NCBI GenBank assembly: GCA_038229715.1
Contig: JBBROD010000005.1
Location: forward strand, 18,737-82,736
Length of the DNA stretch: 64,000 nt
From: JANMES01 sp038229715
GTDB taxonomy: Bacteria > Planctomycetota > Phycisphaerae > Tepidisphaerales > Tepidisphaeraceae
Direction of reading: 5' to 3'
In this document: piece after piece, positions 55,121 to 63,985 of the stretch
Numbering within the stretch: the first letter of the stretch is position 1
Layout: every line of letters begins with the position of its first letter
The notes under the pieces: generated by a model
What the model saw: only the letters and a program-made list of their open reading frames with translations
What the model was told of the DNA's origin: nothing
Database searches by the model: none
Made by a program: the position numbers and the translations under genes

Positions 55121-56629
55121 ATGGATGACCGCCTGCAAAAACTCGCCGACAAGGCTAAAGCCCTGCCCAAATCGCCCGGCGTTTATCTCATGAAGGATGA
55201 GGCCGGCCGGGTGGTGTATGTGGGCAAAAGCGCGTCGCTGCGCGATCGCGTGGGCAGCTACTTCCAGCCGAGCACGAAACTGGAGATCAAAAAAGCCCCG
55301 CTGCGCGAGGTCGTGGTGGATTTCGACATCATCGAAACCGATAGCGAAGTCGAAGCCCTGCTGGCCGAGAATCGGCTGATTAAAGACATCCAGCCGCGCT
55401 TCAACGCCCGGCTGCTGGATGACAAGACGTTTCCATATTTAATGGTGACGACCGACGAGGAATACCCCGGCGTTTACGTCACCCGCGAGCCGCGGAAAGG
55501 GGCCAAGCTCTACGGGCCGTTCACCAGCGTGTATCAGTTGAAGGAAGCGGTGACGCATCTGCAGAAGGCGTTTAAGTTCCGCACATGTCATCTGGATATC
55601 CGTGAGGACGACAGCAAGAAGCGGTTCTTCCGGCCGTGCCTGCTGTACGCGATCAAGCAATGCACCGCGCCGTGTGCCGACAAAATCACCCGTCCCGCAT
55701 ACGGCGACGATATCCGCCGGCTGATGCGGTTTCTCGATGGCGATCGCAAATCCGTCCTGAAGGATTTGGAAAAAGAGATGGCCGCCGCCGCGTTGAATCA
55801 GCAGTACGAGCGGGCGGCTAAGCTGCGCGACGAGATTAAAGCGCTGCAGTCGCTCAGCCACCGCGCTGGTAAAGGCGAGCAGGAATTCTGGCAGCCGGAG
55901 GCGTTCGTCCTCAATCCGATGGAAGGCGTCACCGCGCTGCAGGAAGTGCTGAAACTCCCCGAGCCGCCGCGGATTTTAGAAGCGATCGACATCGCCCACC
56001 TGCAAGGCGGCGAGATGGTGGGCAGTAAAGTCTGCTTCATCGACGGCGTGCCGTTCAAAGACTGTTACCGCCGATACAAGATCAAGCACGGGCAAGGCAA
56101 CAACGACTTTCTCAGCATTCAGGAAGTCGTCAGCCGGCGGTACCGCGAGGCGGGGCAGAACAACGAGTTGTACCCCGACGTGATCCTCATCGACGGCGGC
56201 CTCGGCCAACTGCACGCGGCGATGGAGGTTTTCAAGCAGATGGACCTCAAACCGCCGATGGTGATTTCGCTGGCGAAAAAAGAGGAACTCGTTTACGTGC
56301 AAGGGCAGGCCGACCCCGTGCGGTTGGCCCGCAATCATGCGGCGTTGCGGATGCTGCAGTACATTCGCGACGAAGCGCACCGCTTCGCGCAGCACTATCA
56401 CCACCTGCTACGCAGCAAAGCCCAGTTGGAGCAGGACGTAAAGTCCGGCCGCCGTCCGCCGCGCGCCCGCAAACCCCGTAAATCTGCCGCCGCACCACCG
56501 GCCGATGGGCTGACTTCGCCGTCGGAAATGCCGCTTTCCACGCACCAAGCGCTCCCGATCCTTAAGCCCGCCGCCGATGACGCAAACCCCGCCCCCGATA
56601 CGCCGATCGACTCCTCGGATGCTGAATGA
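55121..56629 (+). CDS. uvrC: UvrC excinuclease subunit lacking the C-terminal HhH domain
   Basis: A 502-residue nucleotide-excision-repair nuclease. ATG at 55121 starts MDDRLQKLADKAKALPKSPG. The GIY-YIG nuclease (VYLMKDEAGRVVYVGKSASL, with Glu in DSEVEALLAENR) makes the 3' cut. LLYAIKQCTAPC is the cysteine region, and the UVR domain is near 210-250 (NQQYERAAKLRDEIKAL). The RNase H-like domain (AIDIAHLQGGEMVGSKV, VILIDGGLGQLHAA, RDEAHRFAQHYHHLLRSK) makes the 5' cut. Where UvrC normally has two helix-hairpin-helix motifs it instead ends in a low-complexity Pro/Ala/Arg tail. Length is about 100 residues shorter than typical. Confidence 0.9.
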   Translation: MDDRLQKLADKAKALPKSPGVYLMKDEAGRVVYVGKSASLRDRVGSYFQPSTKLEIKKAPLREVVVDFDIIETDSEVEALLAENRLIKDIQPRFNARLLDDKTFPYLMVTTDEEYPGVYVTREPRKGAKLYGPFTSVYQLKEAVTHLQKAFKFRTCHLDIREDDSKKRFFRPCLLYAIKQCTAPCADKITRPAYGDDIRRLMRFLDGDRKSVLKDLEKEMAAAALNQQYERAAKLRDEIKALQSLSHRAGKGEQEFWQPEAFVLNPMEGVTALQEVLKLPEPPRILEAIDIAHLQGGEMVGSKVCFIDGVPFKDCYRRYKIKHGQGNNDFLSIQEVVSRRYREAGQNNELYPDVILIDGGLGQLHAAMEVFKQMDLKPPMVISLAKKEELVYVQGQADPVRLARNHAALRMLQYIRDEAHRFAQHYHHLLRSKAQLEQDVKSGRRPPRARKPRKSAAAPPADGLTSPSEMPLSTHQALPILKPAADDANPAPDTPIDSSDAE

Positions 56630-56729
56630 TCGGGTAGCATTCGCGCTGGGCAGATGGAAGACGTCGTCGCCGCATTGCGACTAGCCGTTGCGCAAATCAA
56701 AAACAAGGAAATTTAATTGGAGACATCTC

Positions 56730-57593
56730 ATGCCATCCCTCATGCTCACTGACGCCCAGCGAAACGAGTTCGAACTGAACGGTTTTCTCGTGATCGAAAA
56801 CGCCCTCACGCCGGCGGAAATCAGCAAGTACCTCGCGCTCGTCGACGAATTGGATCAGCGGATGCAGACCACGTTCGGCGGCAAGTCACGCAAGCCCGGC
56901 GAGCCGATGGAAGTGCGCAACAGCCTTGCCGTCGAGCCGCGGCTAATGGACATCCTCATGCACGAGAGCGCCTTCCCCGCGATCGTCGACCTGATGGGCC
57001 ACAACATCTGCATGACGACGTCGCACGTTTTTTTGCGCCCGCCGACGCCCGGTGCCGCCAGTGCGTTTAAGGCGATCGACTGGCACAAGGACGGGCCTCC
57101 GCACGCTGACACGCCACCGCAAAACGGGCGCTGGCCGTGGCAGTACACGAAGATCGGCTATTTCCTGACCGACCTGACAATCCCCGACGCCGGCGCTCTC
57201 CGTGTTGTACCCGGCAGTCATCGCGTGCTGCGCCCGGCGTGGAAGCCTGGCGCGCCCGATCCGTACGGCTACATCGAAATCAAGTGCAAACCCGGGACGG
57301 CCGTTATCTTCGAGAATCGGTTGTGGCATTCGGTCGGGCCCAATTACTCGAACGTGCCACGCAAAAACATCTACATCGGCTATTGCTGGCGCTGGATGCG
57401 TCCGATCGATTACGTTCAACCCGCACCCGATATGCTTGAGCGCGCCACACCCGAGCAGCGGCAACTGCTAGGCGACGTTAAGTCGCCGATCGGATACATT
57501 CAGCCCAAGCCCCAAGACGTCCCGCTGAAGGCGTGGTTGGAAAAACGCACCGGCCAACAGGTCGCGGCAGAGGCGGGAGGAATGAACATTTAA
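56730..57593 (+). CDS. Phytanoyl-CoA dioxygenase (PhyH) family protein 2
   Basis: A 287-residue Fe(II)/2-oxoglutarate oxygenase-like protein; TTGGAGAC precedes the ATG. It begins MPSLMLTDAQRNEFELNGFL. The iron site is seen in AIDWHKDGPPHADTPP and in VIFENRLWHSVGPNYSNV, and the 2OG Arg follows (PRKNIYIGYCWRW). It has about 25 percent or less identity by eye to the copy at 41272 and belongs to a different subgroup. The alpha-galactosidase-like gene starts 21 bases after its stop, so the two are probably co-transcribed. Confidence 0.87.
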   Translation: MPSLMLTDAQRNEFELNGFLVIENALTPAEISKYLALVDELDQRMQTTFGGKSRKPGEPMEVRNSLAVEPRLMDILMHESAFPAIVDLMGHNICMTTSHVFLRPPTPGAASAFKAIDWHKDGPPHADTPPQNGRWPWQYTKIGYFLTDLTIPDAGALRVVPGSHRVLRPAWKPGAPDPYGYIEIKCKPGTAVIFENRLWHSVGPNYSNVPRKNIYIGYCWRWMRPIDYVQPAPDMLERATPEQRQLLGDVKSPIGYIQPKPQDVPLKAWLEKRTGQQVAAEAGGMNI

Positions 57594-57614
57594 TCCGGAA
57601 GTTTGAGTCCAACG

Positions 57615-59630
57615 ATGATTCCCAAAATTGATCTTTCCCACGGCAAGGCTCGTGCCTGGACTGAAGGCGACACGCTGAATGTAACCACCGGCCAAATCCG
57701 CCGCGTGTGGCGGTGGGCCGATGGCGGTTTCGCGACGAGCGAGGTCGCGGTGGAAGCTTCGCCGCTGGTGTGGAGCGCGTCGGCTATTGAATGCGATTGG
57801 CAACTACCCGACGCCGCCGACGCTGCCGACGCCGAACTGCAAAGTCTCGTCGCGGAAGTGTCGGACGACGAAAATTTCACCAGCCAGCACGTACAGGTCA
57901 CGGCGGTCATCGCGTATCCGAAAAAAGGGTTCACGTTGAAATGGTGCGTGTGGGCCTATCCCGGCGGGCCGGGGATTCGCACGCATTTGCATGCGACTCG
58001 CACGGCTGATGCGGCGGTCGCGCCGCCGAGCGCATTCCAGGGCGGGCCCGGCGATGCTCGGGTCGATCGCGTGCCGATCGGTGAAGAGGCCAATCGCCGT
58101 CGCTATTTCGGCTATTACAACGAAACGCAGCAGCGGAATGACACGCACCAGGACCTGCTGAAGGAAGAAGTCGTCGACGGGCCGATGAAGCATCGCGAGT
58201 GGTGCGGCTGGGCGAGCGTTGCCTGCGTCGAAAGCAACGCCGGCGGTGTTGCGCTGGTGAAGGAATCGCATAAATGCGTGAACCAGCGCGGCCTGGCCGG
58301 CGGGGAGTTCGTGGTGGACCACCCGAGCGGGCTGGCGTGTACCGGATGGGGCTTGGGCGCCGCGGATGTCGCCCGCGAAAAATTTACCCCCGGCTGGGCG
58401 ACTTGGACGATCACATGGGCTGGCGGTGATATCGAACGTGAAATCGCATTCAAGCGATTCGATCGCCTGCGTTATCCGATCGATCCGGCCCGCGACATCT
58501 ACATTCAAGCCAACACCTGGGGCAGCACCGACAACGGCCGCGACGCCCGCCGCGCCGCAGCCGAGCCGAGCGTGATTAAGGAAATCGAAACCTGTGCGGA
58601 AATGGGGATCGACGTTCTGCAAATTGATGACGGCTGGCAGACCCCACTCGCCAGCGCCAGTTGGCAACCCGGCGAGGCGGGTTGGAAGCCACATGCAGAG
58701 AGCTACCCGGAAGGATGGAAAAACATTCGCGACCTGGCGGCGAAGCGGAACGTCAAGCTCGGCCTATGGGCGGCGGCCGAGCCGGTCAGCCTCGATGAAC
58801 TCAAAGCCAGCTTTACCGACGGCCACTTCTTTCAGTACAAGCTCGACTTCGCGGTTCTGAAAACCCGCGCCGCCATCGACGCGCTGATGGCCAAGGTCCG
58901 CTCGTTTATCCAATGGACCGGCCACCGCGTGCGCGTAAACTGGGACGTCACCGAAAACCCGCCGCGCTACGGCTACTTTTTCGCCCGCGAGTTCGGCCCG
59001 ATTTATCTGGAGAACCGCAAGCCGTCGCGTCCCAAGTCGGTCGTCTATCGTCCGCACACGGTGCTGCGCGATCTTTGGCAGGCGTCAAAGTATCTGAACC
59101 TGCACCGTATCCAGGGTTCGATTCAGAACGTCGATCGCGTCGACCCGGAATCCAGCGATGCGCACCTCCACTCGCACAGCTATGCGACCACGATCGCGCT
59201 GATGAGTATTCCGCTGTTCTTCACCGAGACCAAGTATTACTCGCCGCCAGCGAAGGACGAGATCCGCAAGTTGCTGGCGGTTTACAAACAGCACCGGGCC
59301 GACCTCTATCGCGGAATCGTTCACCCGATCGGCGACAAACCTGACAATCAAAGTTGGACGGGTTTCCAATGCCATCTCGCGGACGAAAACCGCGGCTACC
59401 TGACGGTCTTTCGCGAGTTGGGGAATGCTGATCCGCAACACGCGATCCGGCTGGCACGCATTCCGGGGAAAGCCATCCATCTCAGCGATCTTGTGACCGG
59501 CAAGTTCTGGGATCAACCGATCGCCGCCGACGGCACGATTACGTTGCGGATCGACAACGCTCCGGGATGTCTGTTTTTGCATTACGACTATCGCCTGTCG
59601 GCGGGTGCGTCGCGGCTGGCTATGGGCTGA
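57615..59630 (+). CDS. GH36-like alpha-galactosidase family protein
   Basis: A 671-residue glycoside hydrolase. After a beta-rich N-terminal domain (about 1-280), the TIM barrel begins DIYIQANTWGSTDNGRDAR; IDVLQIDDGWQTPL is the D-D-G-W motif of GH27/GH36 alpha-galactosidases, and VRVNWDVTENPPRYGYF with the nucleophile Asp region follows. RIQGSIQNVDRVDPESSDAH and ATTIALMSIPLFFTE are the sugar-binding later strands. A C-terminal beta-domain ends at residue 671. No signal peptide is visible, so it is probably cytoplasmic. ATG at 57615 is chosen over a TTG 12 bases upstream. The natural substrate could be alpha-galactosides or related sugars. Confidence 0.8.
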   Translation: MIPKIDLSHGKARAWTEGDTLNVTTGQIRRVWRWADGGFATSEVAVEASPLVWSASAIECDWQLPDAADAADAELQSLVAEVSDDENFTSQHVQVTAVIAYPKKGFTLKWCVWAYPGGPGIRTHLHATRTADAAVAPPSAFQGGPGDARVDRVPIGEEANRRRYFGYYNETQQRNDTHQDLLKEEVVDGPMKHREWCGWASVACVESNAGGVALVKESHKCVNQRGLAGGEFVVDHPSGLACTGWGLGAADVAREKFTPGWATWTITWAGGDIEREIAFKRFDRLRYPIDPARDIYIQANTWGSTDNGRDARRAAAEPSVIKEIETCAEMGIDVLQIDDGWQTPLASASWQPGEAGWKPHAESYPEGWKNIRDLAAKRNVKLGLWAAAEPVSLDELKASFTDGHFFQYKLDFAVLKTRAAIDALMAKVRSFIQWTGHRVRVNWDVTENPPRYGYFFAREFGPIYLENRKPSRPKSVVYRPHTVLRDLWQASKYLNLHRIQGSIQNVDRVDPESSDAHLHSHSYATTIALMSIPLFFTETKYYSPPAKDEIRKLLAVYKQHRADLYRGIVHPIGDKPDNQSWTGFQCHLADENRGYLTVFRELGNADPQHAIRLARIPGKAIHLSDLVTGKFWDQPIAADGTITLRIDNAPGCLFLHYDYRLSAGASRLAMG

Positions 59631-59823
59631 TCGCCGCACCGCTATGCGTTGTGACTTTTTAAGAATGGAGATCGCTGAACGTCCGCCGGAGATCACCTCA
59701 TCGTTTGATCTACAAAACATTTGAAAGTCGATTGAGGCGCGAAAACCACTTTCTATCGCTGAAAACGCATGGAAAACTCGCATTGGCGGGGAACGGCTGG
59801 AGGGGATATTATTCGACCAAATC

Positions 59824-62778
59824 ATGCACTCCACTCACGAAACTTGCGCCGTTGTTGCTCCGTCGTCCACCGATAGTCTGGGCGTACTGAACCCGTCTGA
59901 CACGTTCGTACACCGGCATATCGGGCCGAGCGCTGACGAGATCCGCCTGATGCTTGACGCGATCGGCTGCGATTCGCTGGACGAACTGGTCGAGAAAACC
60001 GTTCCGGCTGCTATCCGGCTGACCAAACCGCTCAACCTCGGCCAGCCCCGTGGCGAGCACGAACTGATCGCCGAGCTCAGACAGATCGCCAGCAAAAACA
60101 AGGTGTATCGTTCGCTGATCGGGCAGGGCTACTACGGTACGATCGTCCCGCCGGTGATTCAGCGGAACATTCTGGAAAATCCGGGTTGGTACACGCAGTA
60201 CACGCCTTATCAGCCCGAAATCAGCCAGGGCCGGCTTGAATCGCTGCTGAACTTCCAAACGCTGGTGTCGGACCTGACAGGCTTGCCGCTGGCCAACGCC
60301 AGCCTGCTCGACGAAGGTACCGCCGCAGCTGAGGCGATGACGATGTGCTTCGCGCTAGGCGATCACAAAAAACCCAAGTTCTTTGTATCGCAAGATTGTC
60401 ACGCGCAGACCATCGCGGTGGTGCAGGGCCGCGCCAAGCCTCTTGGCATTGAGTGCATCGTGGGTGACGCCGAGGCTCACGGCTCAGCCGCAGGATTTTG
60501 CGGAATGCTTCTTCAATACCCCACGACCGACGGGCGCATCATCGATTATTCCAAGACCATCGCCCGTGCCAGGAAAGACGGCGCACTCGTCGTGATGGCA
60601 GCGGATTTACTCGCGCTGACGCTGATCACCCCGCCGGGCGAGATGGGCGCGGATATTGCCGTCGGCAGCGCCCAGCGGTTCGGCGTGCCGATGGGTTTCG
60701 GCGGGCCGCACGCGGCGTTCATGTCGACCAAGACCGAGTACGCCCGCAAAATGCCCGGCCGGATCATCGGCGTCAGTAAAGACTCCGCGGGCAATCCCGC
60801 GTATCGCCTGACGCTGCAAACCCGCGAGCAGCACATCCGCCGCGACAAAGCCACGAGCAACATCTGCACTGCCCAAGCGCTGCTTGCCAACATGGCCGCG
60901 ATGTACGCCTGCTATCACGGCCCGCACGGGCTTAAGCGGATCGCGCAGCGCGTTCACTCGTACGCGTGCGCCTTCGCGGCCGGCATTAACCGGCTCGGGC
61001 ACGAAGTGGTCGGTGCCGCGTTCTTCGACACCGTCCGCGTCCGCCTGAACGGCTTGCCCGCCTCCAGCGTCATCCGGGCGGCGGCGCTGAAGAAGATCAA
61101 CCTCCGCGATTTCGGCGACGACACCGTCGGCGTCAGCTTCGACGAACAGACCGACCGCAAGGAAGTCGAATCCGTCCTCGCCAGCTTTGCCGGCGGGAGC
61201 ACATTTCGGCTGAACGTCGATGAATTGGCGCAGAGCTTCCAATCGTCGATTGCCAATCGTCAATCATCATTCCTCCAGCACCCGGTCTTCAACCGCTACC
61301 ACAGCGAGACCGAAATGCTGCGGTATATCTTCCGCCTGCAAAGCCGCGATCTCTCGCTGGCGCAGAGCATGATCCCGCTAGGCAGTTGCACGATGAAGCT
61401 GAACGGAACCAGCGAGATGCTTCCGGTCACTTGGCCGGAGTTCGGCGAGCTTCACCCGTTCGCGCCCGCGGATCAGACCGAAGGCTACGCCGAGCTGTTC
61501 TCGCAATTGGAAGCCTGGCTGGCGGACATCACCGGCTTCGCGGCCGTCTCGCTGCAACCCAACGCCGGCAGCCAAGGTGAGTACGCCGGGCTGCTCGTCA
61601 TTCGCGCTTACCACGAATCGCGCGGCGACATGCACCGCGACGTCTGCCTGATCCCGACCAGCGCGCACGGCACCAACCCTGCGAGCGCCGTGATCGCCGG
61701 GTTCAAGGTGGTGCCGGTGGCGTGCGACGCTCAGGGCAACGTTGATCTGGTCGATCTCAAAGCCAAGGCCGAGCAACACAAGGCCGCGCTCGGCGCGCTG
61801 ATGGTTACCTACCCCAGCACGCACGGCGTGTTCGAGGAATCGATCAAGGACATCTGCGCCATCGTCCACGCCAACGGCGGACAGGTTTACATGGACGGCG
61901 CGAACATGAACGCGCAGGTCGGCCTGACGAGCCCCGGCTTTATCGGCGCTGACGTCTGCCACCTCAACCTGCACAAAACCTTCTGCATCCCCCACGGCGG
62001 CGGCGGCCCGGGGATGGGGCCGATCGGGGTGGCAAAGCACCTCGCATCATTTTTACCAATGACCCGGATCGATTGTGGATTGTGGAATGTGGATTGTGGA
62101 AAAGACTCTTCGACAATCCACAATCGACAATCCACAATCCTTCCGGTGAGCGCTGCTCCGTATGGAAGCGCCAGCATTCTCACGATCAGCTGGGTTTACA
62201 TCGCGCTCATGGGCGCAGCCGGGCTTAAACGCGCGACGGAAGTCGCCATCCTCAACGCCAACTACATGGCCAAGCGGCTGGAGTCGCACTACCCGGTGCT
62301 GTTCCGCGGCAAGAACGGATTCTGCGCCCACGAGTTCATCGTCGATGTTCGCGCCTTCGAAGCATCCGCCGGCGTGAAGGTGGACGACATCGCCAAGCGG
62401 CTGATGGATTACGGCTTCCACGCGCCGACCATGAGCTGGCCGGTGGTCGGCACGCTGATGATCGAGCCGACGGAGAGCGAATCCAAGGCCGAGCTCGATC
62501 GGCTTTGCGAGGCGCTGATCGGCATTCGTAGCGAAATTCGCGACATCGAAGAGGGCAAAGCCGACCGTGCAAATAATGCACTCAAAAACGCGCCGCACAC
62601 CGCGTTCATACTGACCGCCGATGCCTGGCCGCGCCCCTACTCGCGCCAGCACGCGGCGTTCCCCGCCCAGTGGCTGCACGATTTCAAATTCTGGCCGGTC
62701 GTCGGGCGGGTCGATAATCCCTACGGCGACCGCAACTTAGTCTGCACCTGTCCGCCGATGGACTCATTTAATAGTTGA
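59824..62778 (+). CDS. gcvP: Glycine dehydrogenase (decarboxylating), P-protein
   Basis: A 984-residue single-chain P-protein of the glycine cleavage system. The N-terminal half has FVHRHIGPSADEIRLMLDAI and the C-terminal half the PLP lysine, Lys718, in CHLNLHKTFCIPHGGGGPGM. SMIPLGSCTMKLNGTSEMLP and NPASAVIAGFKVVPVACD are typical. It decarboxylates glycine and passes aminomethyl to the H-protein. No gcvT or gcvH is adjacent. Two stretches look inserted: residues about 472-483 (SSIANRQSSFLQ) and about 748-773 (IDCGLWNVDCGKDSSTIHN), the second from a strong inverted repeat at 62069-62140 in the surface loop after GPIGVAKHLASFLP. Confidence 0.93.
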   Translation: MHSTHETCAVVAPSSTDSLGVLNPSDTFVHRHIGPSADEIRLMLDAIGCDSLDELVEKTVPAAIRLTKPLNLGQPRGEHELIAELRQIASKNKVYRSLIGQGYYGTIVPPVIQRNILENPGWYTQYTPYQPEISQGRLESLLNFQTLVSDLTGLPLANASLLDEGTAAAEAMTMCFALGDHKKPKFFVSQDCHAQTIAVVQGRAKPLGIECIVGDAEAHGSAAGFCGMLLQYPTTDGRIIDYSKTIARARKDGALVVMAADLLALTLITPPGEMGADIAVGSAQRFGVPMGFGGPHAAFMSTKTEYARKMPGRIIGVSKDSAGNPAYRLTLQTREQHIRRDKATSNICTAQALLANMAAMYACYHGPHGLKRIAQRVHSYACAFAAGINRLGHEVVGAAFFDTVRVRLNGLPASSVIRAAALKKINLRDFGDDTVGVSFDEQTDRKEVESVLASFAGGSTFRLNVDELAQSFQSSIANRQSSFLQHPVFNRYHSETEMLRYIFRLQSRDLSLAQSMIPLGSCTMKLNGTSEMLPVTWPEFGELHPFAPADQTEGYAELFSQLEAWLADITGFAAVSLQPNAGSQGEYAGLLVIRAYHESRGDMHRDVCLIPTSAHGTNPASAVIAGFKVVPVACDAQGNVDLVDLKAKAEQHKAALGALMVTYPSTHGVFEESIKDICAIVHANGGQVYMDGANMNAQVGLTSPGFIGADVCHLNLHKTFCIPHGGGGPGMGPIGVAKHLASFLPMTRIDCGLWNVDCGKDSSTIHNRQSTILPVSAAPYGSASILTISWVYIALMGAAGLKRATEVAILNANYMAKRLESHYPVLFRGKNGFCAHEFIVDVRAFEASAGVKVDDIAKRLMDYGFHAPTMSWPVVGTLMIEPTESESKAELDRLCEALIGIRSEIRDIEEGKADRANNALKNAPHTAFILTADAWPRPYSRQHAAFPAQWLHDFKFWPVVGRVDNPYGDRNLVCTCPPMDSFNS
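62069..62140. repeat. Inverted repeat element, family H, inside gcvP
   Basis: TCGATTGTGGATTGTGGAAT with GTGGATTGTGG pairs with CGACAATCCACAATCGACAA with TCCACAATCC. It lies in the coding frame. A related element (ATTGTGGAGTGTGGAG units) is at 63903-63985, and a weaker CGACAATC tract at 46464-46502. Confidence 0.88.
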
Positions 62779-63105
62779 AAATGATAAACACATGAAATGC
62801 AGTGACCCGCCAAGCGGTTCCGGGATCGCCATGCGCTGTTCACGAAAAATGAGGGAAAAATCAGCGCAAAAAAAGAGAGCGGAAGGTGTCGCAGAGGGGG
62901 GGAGCTGCGACGGGGATACTTCCGCTCTCAGGATCATTCTAGGAGCCGCCGAGAGCAGCGGACCCTAATTATATTTTTTTTTGTATCTAAGTTCCCGCCA
63001 TCAGCGTGTCATTGATACGATTAATAATACCTTGAAGTTCGCGCATCGACCATGAGGACTTTCACCTACACGCCGGTAGGGCATTCTATCCACTCAGAAT
63101 TCAAA
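62779..63105. other. Intergenic region between gcvP and the TauE/SafE gene
   Basis: About 327 bases between two convergent genes. It contains a strong terminator at 62868-62932, A/T-rich stretches and no gene that I can support. Confidence 0.75.
62868..62932. terminator. Nested-stem terminator
   Basis: Outer stem GAGAGCGGAAG (62875-62885) with CTTCCGCTCTC (62919-62929), inner stem GTCGCAG (62888-62894) with CTGCGAC (62905-62911). A seven-base A-run at 62868-62874 becomes a T-run on the minus strand, so it best serves the TauE/SafE gene but could also stop gcvP transcription. Confidence 0.85.
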
Positions 63106-63897
63106 TTACCACACGGCGATGAGCGTACTGACGCCTGAATACATTAAATAGCCACCTAAGACAAATGTAACTGTGAATACAGTATTGGAGAATACGCGAT
63201 CGGTCATCCGCTTATTTAGCCAAAAACCCGTCACCGCACCGGCCAGCACCAGCGGGAGCAGGCGAATGGACAGCCAGAACAGGCTCAGATTCATCTGCCC
63301 CGCAAAGAAATAGCCGGGGAGTTTCGCATTATTCAATATCCCGAAGTAGATCGCGCACGTTCCGACGAACAATTGTCGATCAAGCCGCTGGGGAAGTAGG
63401 TAAAGGGCGATAATCGGCCCGGCCGCGTGCGCCATCGTGCTGCTGACCGCCGCCGTCCCGCCGATCACATGGTTGTGCCACCGCTTGGGCACATACAACT
63501 CGCGCTGGCCGCGATAGATCCGATAAAAGTGCAATCCTACCAAAGCCACTGATTCCAGCCCGATCTCGGTTTTAATCAGCGCCTCGGCCACCTTCTGCTG
63601 ATGCGTGCCGAACCACCAGAGCATGGCCGACCCGATCACCACGCCCACCGCCGTCGCCGGAAGCAGCTTTTTGACGATCGTCAGGCTGAACAGATGGCGG
63701 TACTGCCAGATCGCCACCAGATCACCCGCGATCAGCAACGGCAGCAGCAGCCCGAGCGCTCCCTCGGCTTTGTAAGGCGTGTGGCTCATCGCCAATACCG
63801 TTATCGGAACGATCACCAACCCCACGCCGCTGCCAAAACCGCTCTTGGTAATGCCGATGAAGAAAACCGCGAAGAAAATCAGCGCCCACCACATCAT
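63106..63897 (-). CDS. Sulfite exporter TauE/SafE family protein
   Basis: A 263-residue membrane protein with about eight helices. It begins MMWWALIFFAVFFIGITKSG, then FGSGVGLVIVPITVLAM; the G-x-x-x-G-F-G motif and the second half repeat (GGTAAVSSTMAHAAGPIIAL) are typical of TauE/SafE. Members export sulfite, sulfoacetate or other small organic acids; the substrate here is unknown. Two consecutive ATGs at 63897 and 63894 could start it. A longer open frame upstream runs through a family H repeat and is not needed. No Shine-Dalgarno is visible. Confidence 0.88.
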   Translation of the reverse strand: MMWWALIFFAVFFIGITKSGFGSGVGLVIVPITVLAMSHTPYKAEGALGLLLPLLIAGDLVAIWQYRHLFSLTIVKKLLPATAVGVVIGSAMLWWFGTHQQKVAEALIKTEIGLESVALVGLHFYRIYRGQRELYVPKRWHNHVIGGTAAVSSTMAHAAGPIIALYLLPQRLDRQLFVGTCAIYFGILNNAKLPGYFFAGQMNLSLFWLSIRLLPLVLAGAVTGFWLNKRMTDRVFSNTVFTVTFVLGGYLMYSGVSTLIAVW

Positions 63898-63902
63898 GGG
63901 AG

Positions 63903-63985
63903 GGATTGTGGAGTGTGGAGTGTGGATTGTGGGATCACAAGCGGCGCCAGTCGATTCGACAAAACACACACCACACACCACAAAC
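63903..63985. repeat. Inverted repeat element, family H, copy 2
   Basis: ATTGTGGAGTGTGGAGTGTG with GATTGTGGG faces CACACACCACACACCACAAA. Imperfect. It lies just upstream of the TauE/SafE start; the same kind is inside gcvP. Confidence 0.7.
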
